Shown here: positions 1 through 6,259 of the stretch, piece after piece
How the letters are laid out: every line of letters starts with the position of its first letter
Numbering within the stretch: the stretch's first letter is position 1
Source: Clostridiales bacterium
GTDB taxonomy: Bacteria > Bacillota > Clostridia > Oscillospirales > Oscillospiraceae
DNA length: 9,310 nt
Direction of reading: 5' to 3'
Assembly (NCBI GenBank): GCA_019421975.1
Contig: JAHZEE010000054.1
Location: 1 to 9,310, forward strand
Position numbers and translations under genes: made by a program
Notes under the pieces: model-generated
What the model was told of the DNA's origin: nothing
The model's input: only the letters and a program-made list of their open reading frames with translations
Databases searched by the model: none

Positions 1-348
1 ATCGTCAAGAACACCGGCCACATTGCAGCGGTCTGTGACCGCGACACCATCATTGCCGCTTCCGGCCTTCCCCGGCGGGAGCTGATCGACCGGCACAACT
101 CCAACGATCTCGAGCAGATCATGGAGCAGCGCAGCCTGTACCGCCACGCCCCCGGCGACACCCGTCTGCGCGTCACCGACAGCACGGATAAGTATTATAT
201 CGGTGTTGCCTCCCCGATTCTCTCCGAGGGCGACATCATGGGCTGTGTCATGATCCTCAGCGACGACGACACCAAGCCCTTCGGCGAAACCGAGCAGAAG
301 CTTGTACAGACCGTCTCCGGCTTTTTGGGCCGCCAGATGGAGAGCTGA
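1..348 (+). CDS. spoVT: SpoVT-type sporulation transcription regulator, C-terminal part (5' truncated)
   Basis: The frame is open from the first base and ends at TGA 346-348, giving 115 residues with no start in the window. The sequence resembles the C-terminal GAF-like domain of SpoVT, the AbrB-family regulator that tunes sigma-G-dependent gene expression in the forespore. Recognisable pieces are GHIAAVCDRDTIIAASG near the beginning, YYIGVASPILSEGDIMG in the middle, and the closing FLGRQMES, which corresponds to the FLARQMEQ end of Bacillus SpoVT. The N-terminal swapped-hairpin AbrB DNA-binding domain, about 50-60 residues in the family, would lie left of the window. An ATG at 121 is in frame but falls inside the conserved domain, so it is not a real start. 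A strong hairpin follows the stop. The gene points to an endospore-forming host. The family call is firm; the ligand of the GAF domain is unknown. Confidence 0.9.
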   Translation: MVKNTGHIAAVCDRDTIIAASGLPRRELIDRHNSNDLEQIMEQRSLYRHAPGDTRLRVTDSTDKYYIGVASPILSEGDIMGCVMILSDDDTKPFGETEQKLVQTVSGFLGRQMES

Positions 349-421
349 TCCTGCACGCGGCACCGGCAGAGGCCCTGTTAGCGCAGTCTGGCCCCCATTC
401 CATCTTTTGCCGTATGACCGC

Positions 422-460
422 AGACGCCCCCTTCCGGGAATCGGAAGGGGGCGTCTTTGT
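422..460 (+). terminator. Intrinsic terminator of spoVT, shared with convergent deoD
   Basis: A perfect 15-bp stem (422-436 with 442-456) encloses a 5-base loop, GGAAT. On the plus strand it is followed by TTTGT, a short but acceptable U tract for spoVT. The deoD stop codon begins at 460-462 on the opposite strand, so the same hairpin lies immediately downstream of deoD. No T run follows it in that direction, so it may act there mainly as a 3'-end stabiliser or a weak terminator. The stretch 349-421 between the spoVT stop and the hairpin shows no gene or motif I can recognise. Confidence 0.85.
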
Positions 461-1194
461 CACACCGCCGGGACCGATGGCGCAGCGTGCAGCTTGCGGG
501 CCACCTGCAGCGCCAGCTCCATCATCTGCGCAAAGCCGGTCTCCCGCTCCTCGGCCGAGAGCTTCTCACCGGTGTTGAGGTCGTCTGAAATGGTGCAGAT
601 GGCCAGCGCCTGCCGGCCATGGCGCGCCGCCGTCAGATACAGGCCCGCCGCCTCCATCTCCACCGCCAGCACCCCCATCCGCTTCCACCGCGCGTTCACA
701 TCGGGCCGCGCGTCGTAGAACTCGTCCTGAGAGAGCACATTTCCAATTTTGAGCGGCAGCGAGAGTGCCTCGGCCGTCTGCGCGGCCGTGCGCAGCACCT
801 GCCAGTCGACGATGGGCGCAAAGGCGCCCGGCAGCTCAAACTGGGCGGCAAAATTGGAGGAGGTGCAGGTGCCCATGGCGGCCACCAGATCCCGCAGCCG
901 GACCCCGTCTGCGATGGCGCCGGCGGAGCCAATCCGCAAGATGGTCTGGACATCGTATTCCGTATACAACTCGTGGCTGTAGATGCCAATGGAGGGAATC
1001 CCCATCCCGCTGGCCATCACCGTCACCGGGGCGCCGCTGTAGGTGCCGGTGTAGCCCTGTACGCCGCGGATGTTATTGACCAGCCTGGCGTTCTCCAGGT
1101 AGTGTTCCGCGATAAATTTTGAGCGCAGGGGATCGCCCGGCATCAGCACGGTTTTTGCGATCTCCCCTGGCTTTGCAGCAATGTGATTGGACAT
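460..1194 (-). CDS. deoD: Purine nucleoside phosphorylase, DeoD type
   Basis: Cytosolic enzyme that phosphorolyses purine (deoxy)ribonucleosides to the free base and (deoxy)ribose 1-phosphate. The 244-residue product matches the hexameric bacterial DeoD family in length. Key residues fall at the same numbers as in E. coli DeoD: His4, the phosphate-binding loop GDPLR (Gly20, Arg24), Arg43, Arg87 in RIGSAGA, the ribose-binding VEMEAA (Glu179, Met180, Glu181), catalytic Asp204 in SDD, and Arg217. The active site therefore looks complete. The ATG at 1194-1192 follows the deoC stop by three bases, and its ribosome site AAAGGAG (1203-1209) lies inside the end of deoC with an 8-base spacing, so the two are translated from one message. 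The residues after about 235 (APSVPAV) are a non-conserved tail. I see no sign of transfer or damage. Confidence 0.96.
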   Translation of the reverse strand: MSNHIAAKPGEIAKTVLMPGDPLRSKFIAEHYLENARLVNNIRGVQGYTGTYSGAPVTVMASGMGIPSIGIYSHELYTEYDVQTILRIGSAGAIADGVRLRDLVAAMGTCTSSNFAAQFELPGAFAPIVDWQVLRTAAQTAEALSLPLKIGNVLSQDEFYDARPDVNARWKRMGVLAVEMEAAGLYLTAARHGRQALAICTISDDLNTGEKLSAEERETGFAQMMELALQVARKLHAAPSVPAV

Positions 1195-1197
1195 GCT

Positions 1198-1863
1198 TCA
1201 GACTCCTTTCCCCTCGTTCCGAATGACCTCTGCCACCACACGGCTGGTGCCGAGCCTGGCTGCGCCGGCCTCCAGCAGCGCGGCCGCGTCCTGCAGGCTG
1301 GCGATGCCGCCGGAGGCCTTGACCCGGACGCCCGGCCCCACATGGGCGGCCAGCAGCGCCACATCTGCTTCCGTCGCGCCGCCGCCGGCAAAGCCGGTGG
1401 AGGTCTTGATAAAGTCGGCCCCTGCGTCTGTCACCACATGGCACAGGGCGATTTTTTCCGCCTCTGTCAGCAGGCAGGTCTCAATGATCACCTTCAAAAC
1501 CTGCCCCCGGCAGACGCGCCGGACCGCTGCGATCTCCTCTTGCACCGCGTCAAACCGGCCCTGCCGGACCTGGCCCAGGTGGAGTACCATGTCGATCTCC
1601 CCTGCGCCGTCTGCCACCGCCGTGGCCGCCTCAAAGCACTTGACCGCGGTGGTGCTGTAGCCGTTGGGAAACCCGATCACTGTGCAGACCGGCACAGCGC
1701 CCGCCAGATACCGGGCCGCCTGCGCCACAAAGCACGGCGGAATGCACACCGAGGCACAGCCATAATGGACCGCCTCGTCACAGAGCTGCCGGATCTGTTC
1801 CCAGGTTGCATCCTGGCGCAGCAGTGTGTGGTCGCAGCGGCGCAGGATCTCTGCCTGTTCCAT
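1198..1863 (-). CDS. deoC: Deoxyribose-phosphate aldolase
   Basis: Class I aldolase that cleaves 2-deoxy-D-ribose 5-phosphate to glyceraldehyde 3-phosphate and acetaldehyde in the cytosol, letting the cell use deoxynucleosides as carbon. The 221-residue TIM-barrel protein has the usual short-form length. Visible catalytic elements are Asp91 in EIDMV, Lys124 in LKVIIET, the Schiff-base Lys153 in FIKTSTGF, and Lys182 in VKASGGI. The early motif DHTLL (11-15) is also present. Position 95 is His where many family members have Asn (MVINIG). The ATG at 1863-1861 has a good ribosome site, GGGAGGA (1871-1877), 7 bases upstream. It is the first gene of a two-gene operon with deoD, behind a strong promoter. 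A linking phosphopentomutase (deoB) and a regulator would be expected elsewhere in the genome. The family call is certain. Confidence 0.96.
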   Translation of the reverse strand: MEQAEILRRCDHTLLRQDATWEQIRQLCDEAVHYGCASVCIPPCFVAQAARYLAGAVPVCTVIGFPNGYSTTAVKCFEAATAVADGAGEIDMVLHLGQVRQGRFDAVQEEIAAVRRVCRGQVLKVIIETCLLTEAEKIALCHVVTDAGADFIKTSTGFAGGGATEADVALLAAHVGPGVRVKASGGIASLQDAAALLEAGAARLGTSRVVAEVIRNEGKGV

Positions 1864-1898
1864 TTTTCCTTCCTCCCATCTCCCAGGATCTTATTTTT

Positions 1899-1927
1899 AG
1901 TATAGAGGGCTACCGCCCAAAAGTCAA
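1899..1927 (-). promoter_or_regulatory. Sigma-A-type promoter of deoC-deoD
   Basis: On the minus strand TTGACT (1922-1927) and TATACT (1899-1904) are separated by exactly 17 bases, close to the vegetative consensus. Transcription should start near 1892, leaving a leader of about 30 bases before deoC. The spacer contains a small dyad, GGGC-4-GCCC (1907-1918), that could be a repressor contact but is too short to call an operator. Confidence 0.8.
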
Positions 1928-1935
1928 ACGGCGGC

Positions 1936-1974
1936 AAAGAGCGCGGAGCCAGGCTCTGTCTCCGCGCTCTTTTT
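1936..1974 (-). terminator. Hairpin terminator after the mreB-like gene
   Basis: A perfect 13-bp stem (1936-1948 with 1960-1972) encloses an 11-base loop and overlaps the last base of the mreB TAA (1975-1973). On the minus strand the right arm ends in CTCTTTGCC, so the U tract is short. On the plus strand it would be followed by five T's. It lies only about 8 bases before the -35 box of the deoC promoter, so it probably insulates deoC-deoD from the upstream operon, perhaps incompletely. Confidence 0.7.
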
Positions 1975-3004
1975 ACTCTGCAAGCAGTTTCTTTCTGGCG
2001 AGGTTGATGGTGCCGTCCTGCATCTGTCCAAGCCATTTGAGGCTCTTTCCGCAGCCGTAGGCCACGCAGGACTCGGCGTCGTCTGCCACACTGCACTGGA
2101 TGCCTGTCCGCTCGCTGATCAGCCGGTCGAACCCCCAGAGCAGGCTGCCGCCGCCGGTGAGGACAATGCCGTTGTGGGAGATGTCCGCCACCAGCTCCGG
2201 CTGGGTCTGTTCCAGCACCGCCAGCACCTCGTCGGAGATCTGTCGCGCCTGCCGGCGCAGGGCCTCCAGCACCTCCATGGAGCTGACCGTCACCTCCCGC
2301 GGCAGGCCGCTTTTGAGATCCCGCCCCTTGACCGGCATCATTCGCTCCTCCGGCCGCTCGTAGACACAGCCAATACTGATCTTGATCTCCTCTGCGGTGT
2401 TGGTGCCGATCTGCAGGTTGTAGTGACGCCGCACATAGCGGATGATCGACTCGTCAAAGGCGTCCCCTGCAATTTTAAGCGACTTGCTCGACGCCACCCC
2501 GTTGAGACTCAGCACGGCGATGTCCGTCGTGCCGCCGCCGATGTCCACCACCATGTGGCCGTCCGGGCCGGACAGGTCCATCTGCGCGCCCAGCGCGGCC
2601 GCCAGCGGCTCCTCAATCAGATAGACCCGGCGGGCGCCCGCCTCCATGGTGGCCTGATAGACCGCGCGCTCCTCCACCTCCGTGATGCCGCTCGGCACAC
2701 AGACCACAGCCCGCGGCTTGACCAGAAGGCCGTGGGAGACGCTGCGGATCATGTGGTAGAGCATCTTGGCGGTCATCTCATAGTCGGAGATCACGCCGTC
2801 GCGCAGCGGCCGGATGGCCACCACATTTCCCGGCGTGCGGCCCAGCATGTTGCGGGCTGCGGCGCCGACCTGCAGCACCTTTCCGGAGTTCTTATCCACG
2901 GCCACCACAGACGGCTCCCGCAGTACAATTCCCTTGCCCTCGGCATAGATCAGCACATTGGCCGTGCCAAGGTCAATTCCCAAATCATTCGTCAATCTCA
3001 GCAT
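1973..3004 (-). CDS. mreB: MreB-family actin-like cell-shape protein (MreB/Mbl paralogue)
   Basis: Bacterial actin homologue that polymerises on the inner face of the membrane and guides peptidoglycan synthesis. From the ATG at 3004-3002 it is 343 residues, the normal family length. It shows phosphate-1 motif DLGTAN (11-16), catalytic-region EEP (131-133), phosphate-2 motif DIGGGTTDIAV (154-164) and adenosine motif LTGGGSLL (282-289). An ATG 45 bases further upstream (3049) is open, but the family starts at the equivalent of MLRLTNDLGIDLGTA. The ribosome site AGGAA (3013-3017) is 8 bases from 3004, which supports the shorter form. It still overlaps the end of comF by 20 bases. No mreC or mreD lies beside it, so it may be an Mbl/MreBH-like second copy; the gene symbol is approximate. 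Asp161 replaces the Glu usual in the TTEIAV motif of many MreBs. Confidence 0.9.
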   Translation of the reverse strand: MLRLTNDLGIDLGTANVLIYAEGKGIVLREPSVVAVDKNSGKVLQVGAAARNMLGRTPGNVVAIRPLRDGVISDYEMTAKMLYHMIRSVSHGLLVKPRAVVCVPSGITEVEERAVYQATMEAGARRVYLIEEPLAAALGAQMDLSGPDGHMVVDIGGGTTDIAVLSLNGVASSKSLKIAGDAFDESIIRYVRRHYNLQIGTNTAEEIKISIGCVYERPEERMMPVKGRDLKSGLPREVTVSSMEVLEALRRQARQISDEVLAVLEQTQPELVADISHNGIVLTGGGSLLWGFDRLISERTGIQCSVADDAESCVAYGCGKSLKWLGQMQDGTINLARKKLLAE

Positions 3005-3671
3005 CGTTATCATTCCTATCCGTCCGCTGTGCAGAGGCAAATGCCGCACAGACCACTTCTTTTGCCCCCGCCGTCAGCAGCACGCGGCTGCACTCGGATA
3101 AGGTTGCACCAGTCGTTACAATGTCGTCGATCAGCAGAATCCGCTTCTGCGTAAACTGCTCCGGCTTGAGCGCCTCATAGACGCCCAGCACATTGGCCCT
3201 TCTCTTCTCGGCGCTGTCCAGACTGGACTGCGCCGGATTGTTGATGATCTTGCGCAGCGTCGGGATGGCCGGCCGGTCCAGCCTGCGGCAGAGGGCCTGA
3301 CAGAGCAGCTTGGTCTGGTCATACCCGCGCTTGCGGCGACGCCGCCGGCTGATGGGCACCCATGTGATGAGATCATACTGCCCCGCCAACCGGCTTGAAA
3401 TGCAGGCTGCAAGCAGCTCTCCGTAGCAGTTCACATAGTGTGTCGCACCCCGGAATTTAAAACGGAGCATGGATGCACGCACCGGATCTGTATACGGAAA
3501 CGGCGCCACACAGGTGTCGAAAAATTCCCCCGACTTGTCCGCACACTCCATATGTAGCAGCTTTTCCGCACAGGCCGGACAGATCTCCTCCGACCCATTG
3601 TCCAAGAGCGTGCGGCAAAACACACACTTGGGCGGAAACAGCAGGTCCAACAGGTCTTTGATCAAATTCAT
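2985..3671 (-). CDS. comF: ComF family protein (zinc-ribbon phosphoribosyltransferase-like)
   Basis: Member of the ComFC/GntX family, cytosolic proteins tied to DNA uptake in competent bacteria and also found widely in non-competent ones. The 228-residue product begins with a zinc-ribbon of two Cys pairs (Cys16/Cys19 and Cys31/Cys34). Next comes the family's VPISRRRRRKRGYDQ stretch (105-119), then NPAQSSLDSAEKRRANV (145-161). The type I phosphoribosyltransferase PRPP loop RILLIDDIVTTGAT lies at 177-190. All landmark residues are present, so it looks functional. Its ATG overlaps the recD2 stop as ATGA (3668-3671), a classic coupling arrangement, and GGAGGG (3681-3686) lies 9 bases upstream. 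Its 3' end overlaps mreB. No ComFA helicase gene is adjacent, so a competence role cannot be inferred from context. Catalytic activity of the family is not firmly established. Confidence 0.93.
   Translation of the reverse strand: MNLIKDLLDLLFPPKCVFCRTLLDNGSEEICPACAEKLLHMECADKSGEFFDTCVAPFPYTDPVRASMLRFKFRGATHYVNCYGELLAACISSRLAGQYDLITWVPISRRRRRKRGYDQTKLLCQALCRRLDRPAIPTLRKIINNPAQSSLDSAEKRRANVLGVYEALKPEQFTQKRILLIDDIVTTGATLSECSRVLLTAGAKEVVCAAFASAQRTDRNDNDAEIDE
3013..3017 (-). promoter_or_regulatory. Ribosome binding site that decides the mreB start
   Basis: AGGAA on the minus strand lies 8 bases before the ATG at 3004-3002. The alternative ATG at 3013-3011 would overlap it and the one at 3049 lies upstream of it, so only the 3004 start is properly placed. 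The site lies inside the 3' end of comF. Confidence 0.65.
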
Positions 3672-5881
3672 GTGTCTGTTCCCTCCGCCAGCCGGATCCG
3701 CAGACCACTGTAGCGCCTCTGGCGGCGGTCGTTCTCCACCATCTTCGCCACCGTCTGCTCATTTCCCACCACAATCAGCAGCTCTCTGGCCCGGGTGATG
3801 GCCGTATAGAGCACATTCCGGGTCAGCAGAAATGGAGAGCCGCCGGCCAGCACCAGCACCACGGCCCGGTATTCACTACCCTGGGACTTGTGGACCGTCA
3901 TGGCATAGGCCAGCTCCAACTCCGGCAGCAGCTCAAAGGAGTAGAGGGCCAGCCGGTCGTCGTCAAACAGGATGGTGAGCGTCTCGTCCTGCGGCCGGAT
4001 CTCCTGCACCACGCCGATGTCGCCGTTGTAGATGCCTGTTCCATGGGCGCTGCCGTCGGTTTTCTTCCATAGTATATCATAGTTGTTCCGAATTTGCATC
4101 ACCCGATCCCCCTCGCGCAGCAGAAATTCTCCCCGCTGCTTTTCCCGCTTGATGAGATCCGGCGGGTTGAGCACCGCCTGCAGGGCCAGGTTGAGCGCGC
4201 CTGTGCCCACCTCGTAGCGCCTCGATGGGGAGAGCACCTGGATGTCCTCCGGGGCGATGTGCAGATTCTCCGGCAGGCGGCGGGCGCACAGCTCGCACAC
4301 TGTCTGCACCACAGAGGCAGGGCTTGTCCGGCGCAGAAAGAAAAAGTCCCGGTCCCTGGCCCCCAGCTCCGGCAGCTGGCCTGCGTTGACTGCATGGGCA
4401 TTCATCACGATCAGGCTCTTCTGTGCCTGGCGGAAGATCTCTGTCAGCCGGACCGTGGGAATGACGCCGCTGCGGACCAGATCTGAGAGCACATTGCCCG
4501 GCCCCACCGACGGCAGCTGGTCGGGATCCCCCACCAGAATCAGCCGGCACTGGGGCGGCAGCGCCCGCAGCAGATTCTCCATGAGCAGCAGATCCACCAT
4601 GGAGCACTCGTCCACCACCAGCACCTCCGCCTCGATGGGGGCCGACTCGTCATGGGTAAAGACCATCTCGCCGGTGTCCTGGGAGAACTGTGCCTCCAGC
4701 AGCCGGTGAATGGTGGCCGCAGGCGCGCCGGAGAGCTCCTGCAGCCGCTTGGCCGCCCGGCCGGTGGGCGCCGCCAGCACTGTGGTGAGCTTCATCCGCT
4801 CAAAGAGCGCCAGCATGCCGTTGACCGTCGTGCTCTTGCCCGTACCCGGCCCGCCGGTGAGGATCATCACCCGGCTCACAGCCGCCATCGCGATGGCCTG
4901 CCGCTGGCGCTGGGCGTATTCGATGCCGACCGTCTGCGCCGCCTCCTCCAGCAGCGCCTCCAGTCCGGCCGGCCTGTCCGGCGGCAGCCGGAGCATCTGA
5001 TGCAGCCGCTGCTGCACATACTGCTCCGCCTCATAGAATTCAGGCAGATAGCAGGCTGTGAGCTCCCGCAGCGGATCCAGAATCACCCGCTGCTCCGCCG
5101 CCAGCTGTTCCAGGGCGATTTGAACGGTGTCCCCGTCCAGACCCAGAAGCGTCACCGTGGCCTCCACCAGCTTTTGGGCGGGCAGGAAGGTATGTCCATT
5201 TCCCAGGTTGTGCCGCAGCTCAAACAAGATGCCCGCCGCCACCCGCCGCAGGTCCGCACCGTCCAGGCCCAGCTCCAGAGCGAAGGCGTCGACCTTTTCA
5301 AACGGCGCGTGGAAGGCCGGTTCTGTCAGCAGGTAGGGATTTTCCCCGATGGCGTCCATGGCCTGCTGGCCATAGGCCCGGTAGAGCCGCAGGGCCAGCT
5401 CCACCGGCAGGCCGTGGGCGCTGAGGTATTCCACCAGCCTGCGCACGCCCAGCTGGCTGCGGAAGCTCTCGCCGATCTCCAGCGCCTTTTTCCGGGAGAT
5501 GCCGGGAATCACAGCCAGCTTCTCCGGCATGCGCTCGAGTATGTCCAACGCCTCTGCGTGGAACAGGGCGACAATCTTCTGGGCCGTCTTGGCGCCGATG
5601 CCCCGGACGGTGCCGGCGGAGAGGTAGGTCAGAATCTCCTGCTCCGTCTGGGGCATGAGCTGTTCGAGCACCTCTGCGCGGAACTGCGGCCCATAGGCCG
5701 GATGCGTGCTCCAGGCGCCGGTGATCATCAGATGCTCTCCCACTGTGACCTGGGGCATCTGTCCCACAACCGTGGCAGCGCTGCCATCCTCACACCGGAG
5801 CCGGAGCACGGTGTAGCCCGTCTCATAGCTCTGAAACACCACCGCGGTCACGGTGCCGCGCAGAATGTTCTGCTGTTCCAA
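3668..5881 (-). CDS. recD2: RecD2-type SF1B ATP-dependent DNA helicase
   Basis: 5'-3' DNA helicase of the RecD-like family found in bacteria without RecBC, acting in genome maintenance and replication-fork stability. From the TTG start the product is 737 residues, in the usual range. Order of domains: N-terminal OB-like part (1-75, with TGYTVLRLR), tandem helix-hairpin-helix motifs (about 86-107 and 122-140), then the helicase core. Visible core motifs are Walker A GGPGTGKST (343-351), Ia APTGRAAKRL (371-380), Walker B VVDECSMVD (422-430), III GDPDQLPSVGPG (451-462), LTEIFRQ (479-485), VHKSQGSEY (663-671) and the arginine-finger motif YTAITRARE (692-700). The TTG at 5881-5879 has AAGGGG 8 bases upstream. 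A GTG at 5887 overlaps the preceding stop as GTGA but is too close to that site. The frame stays open to 6193, yet that extension is arginine-rich shadow of the preceding gene and has no family similarity. Confidence 0.93.
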   Translation of the reverse strand: MEQQNILRGTVTAVVFQSYETGYTVLRLRCEDGSAATVVGQMPQVTVGEHLMITGAWSTHPAYGPQFRAEVLEQLMPQTEQEILTYLSAGTVRGIGAKTAQKIVALFHAEALDILERMPEKLAVIPGISRKKALEIGESFRSQLGVRRLVEYLSAHGLPVELALRLYRAYGQQAMDAIGENPYLLTEPAFHAPFEKVDAFALELGLDGADLRRVAAGILFELRHNLGNGHTFLPAQKLVEATVTLLGLDGDTVQIALEQLAAEQRVILDPLRELTACYLPEFYEAEQYVQQRLHQMLRLPPDRPAGLEALLEEAAQTVGIEYAQRQRQAIAMAAVSRVMILTGGPGTGKSTTVNGMLALFERMKLTTVLAAPTGRAAKRLQELSGAPAATIHRLLEAQFSQDTGEMVFTHDESAPIEAEVLVVDECSMVDLLLMENLLRALPPQCRLILVGDPDQLPSVGPGNVLSDLVRSGVIPTVRLTEIFRQAQKSLIVMNAHAVNAGQLPELGARDRDFFFLRRTSPASVVQTVCELCARRLPENLHIAPEDIQVLSPSRRYEVGTGALNLALQAVLNPPDLIKREKQRGEFLLREGDRVMQIRNNYDILWKKTDGSAHGTGIYNGDIGVVQEIRPQDETLTILFDDDRLALYSFELLPELELAYAMTVHKSQGSEYRAVVLVLAGGSPFLLTRNVLYTAITRARELLIVVGNEQTVAKMVENDRRQRRYSGLRIRLAEGTDT

Positions 5882-5883
5882 CC

Positions 5884-6213
5884 TCACTGCCCCTTTTCCA
5901 GCACCTCCGGCAGTTGTTCTGCCGTACAGATTTCTACTTCCTGATGATCCCGCTGCAGCAGCTGCAGCTGTTTCTTCCCCAGCTCTGTCATGCCGTAGTC
6001 CGCCACGATGAGCCGGCCCCGCAGCACGCCGCTCTCCTGTAGGTACCGGCAGGCCCGGAGCTGCTGCGGCAGGCGCTCTGCATCCCCATAGGCCGAGAGC
6101 ACCACACAGCACTCCCGCGCGTCCAGCGGCAGCACAAAACGCCCGATGAGCAGCCAGATCAGCAGCAGAACCCCCGCCGCACTGAGTGTACAAATCACAA
6201 TATCTTGCAGCAT
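5884..6213 (-). CDS. Small single-pass membrane protein of unknown function
   Basis: I do not recognise this family. The ATG at 6213-6211 gives 109 residues. It is preferred over the open ATG at 6288, which overlaps the upstream gene, because GGAGGG (6221-6226) sits 7 bases before it. Residues 4-24 form one strongly hydrophobic helix (VICTLSAAGVLLLIWLLIG) very near the N-terminus, without a cleavage-site pattern, so this looks like a membrane anchor. The remaining roughly 80 residues alternate predicted strand and helix: CCVVLSAYGDAERL (35-48), RACRYLQESGVLRGRLIVADYGMT (53-76), then a Gln-rich helix and an acidic end. The pattern VVLSAYGDAERL followed later by LIVADYGMT faintly recalls the start of a GT-A glycosyltransferase fold, but the domain is far too short to be an enzyme of that kind. 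Its stop overlaps the recD2 start region. The coding call is good; the function is unknown. Confidence 0.75.
   Translation of the reverse strand: MLQDIVICTLSAAGVLLLIWLLIGRFVLPLDARECCVVLSAYGDAERLPQQLRACRYLQESGVLRGRLIVADYGMTELGKKQLQLLQRDHQEVEICTAEQLPEVLEKGQ
5890..5895 (-). promoter_or_regulatory. Ribosome binding site supporting the recD2 TTG start
   Basis: AAGGGG on the minus strand lies 8 bases before the TTG at 5881-5879 but only 2 bases before the in-frame GTG at 5887-5885. No ATG sits at a usable distance. The site lies in the last codons of the upstream small gene. Confidence 0.6.
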
Positions 6214-6220
6214 GGCAAAT

Positions 6221-6226
6221 CCCTCC
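6221..6226 (-). promoter_or_regulatory. Ribosome binding site that decides the start of the small membrane gene
   Basis: GGAGGG on the minus strand lies 7 bases before the ATG at 6213-6211. The longer open frame from 6288 has no comparable site and would overlap the upstream gene by 29 bases. Confidence 0.7.
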
Positions 6227-6259
6227 ACATCATCGTATGCGTGGTGGGTTTGACCGGTT

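Noticed and set aside
2174..3154. Long plus-strand open frame opposite mreB and comF
   Set aside because: His/Arg-rich translation typical of reverse-frame GC-rich coding sequence; the minus-strand genes account for the region.
4652..5944. Long plus-strand open frame of 430 codons opposite recD2
   Set aside because: Antisense shadow with Gln/Arg/Leu-rich composition and no domain; the minus strand has every helicase motif in order.
5884..6193. In-frame N-terminal extension of recD2 up to 6193
   Set aside because: It is low-complexity Ala/Gly/Arg-rich sequence antiphase to the small membrane gene, lacks RecD2 similarity and has no suitable ribosome site.
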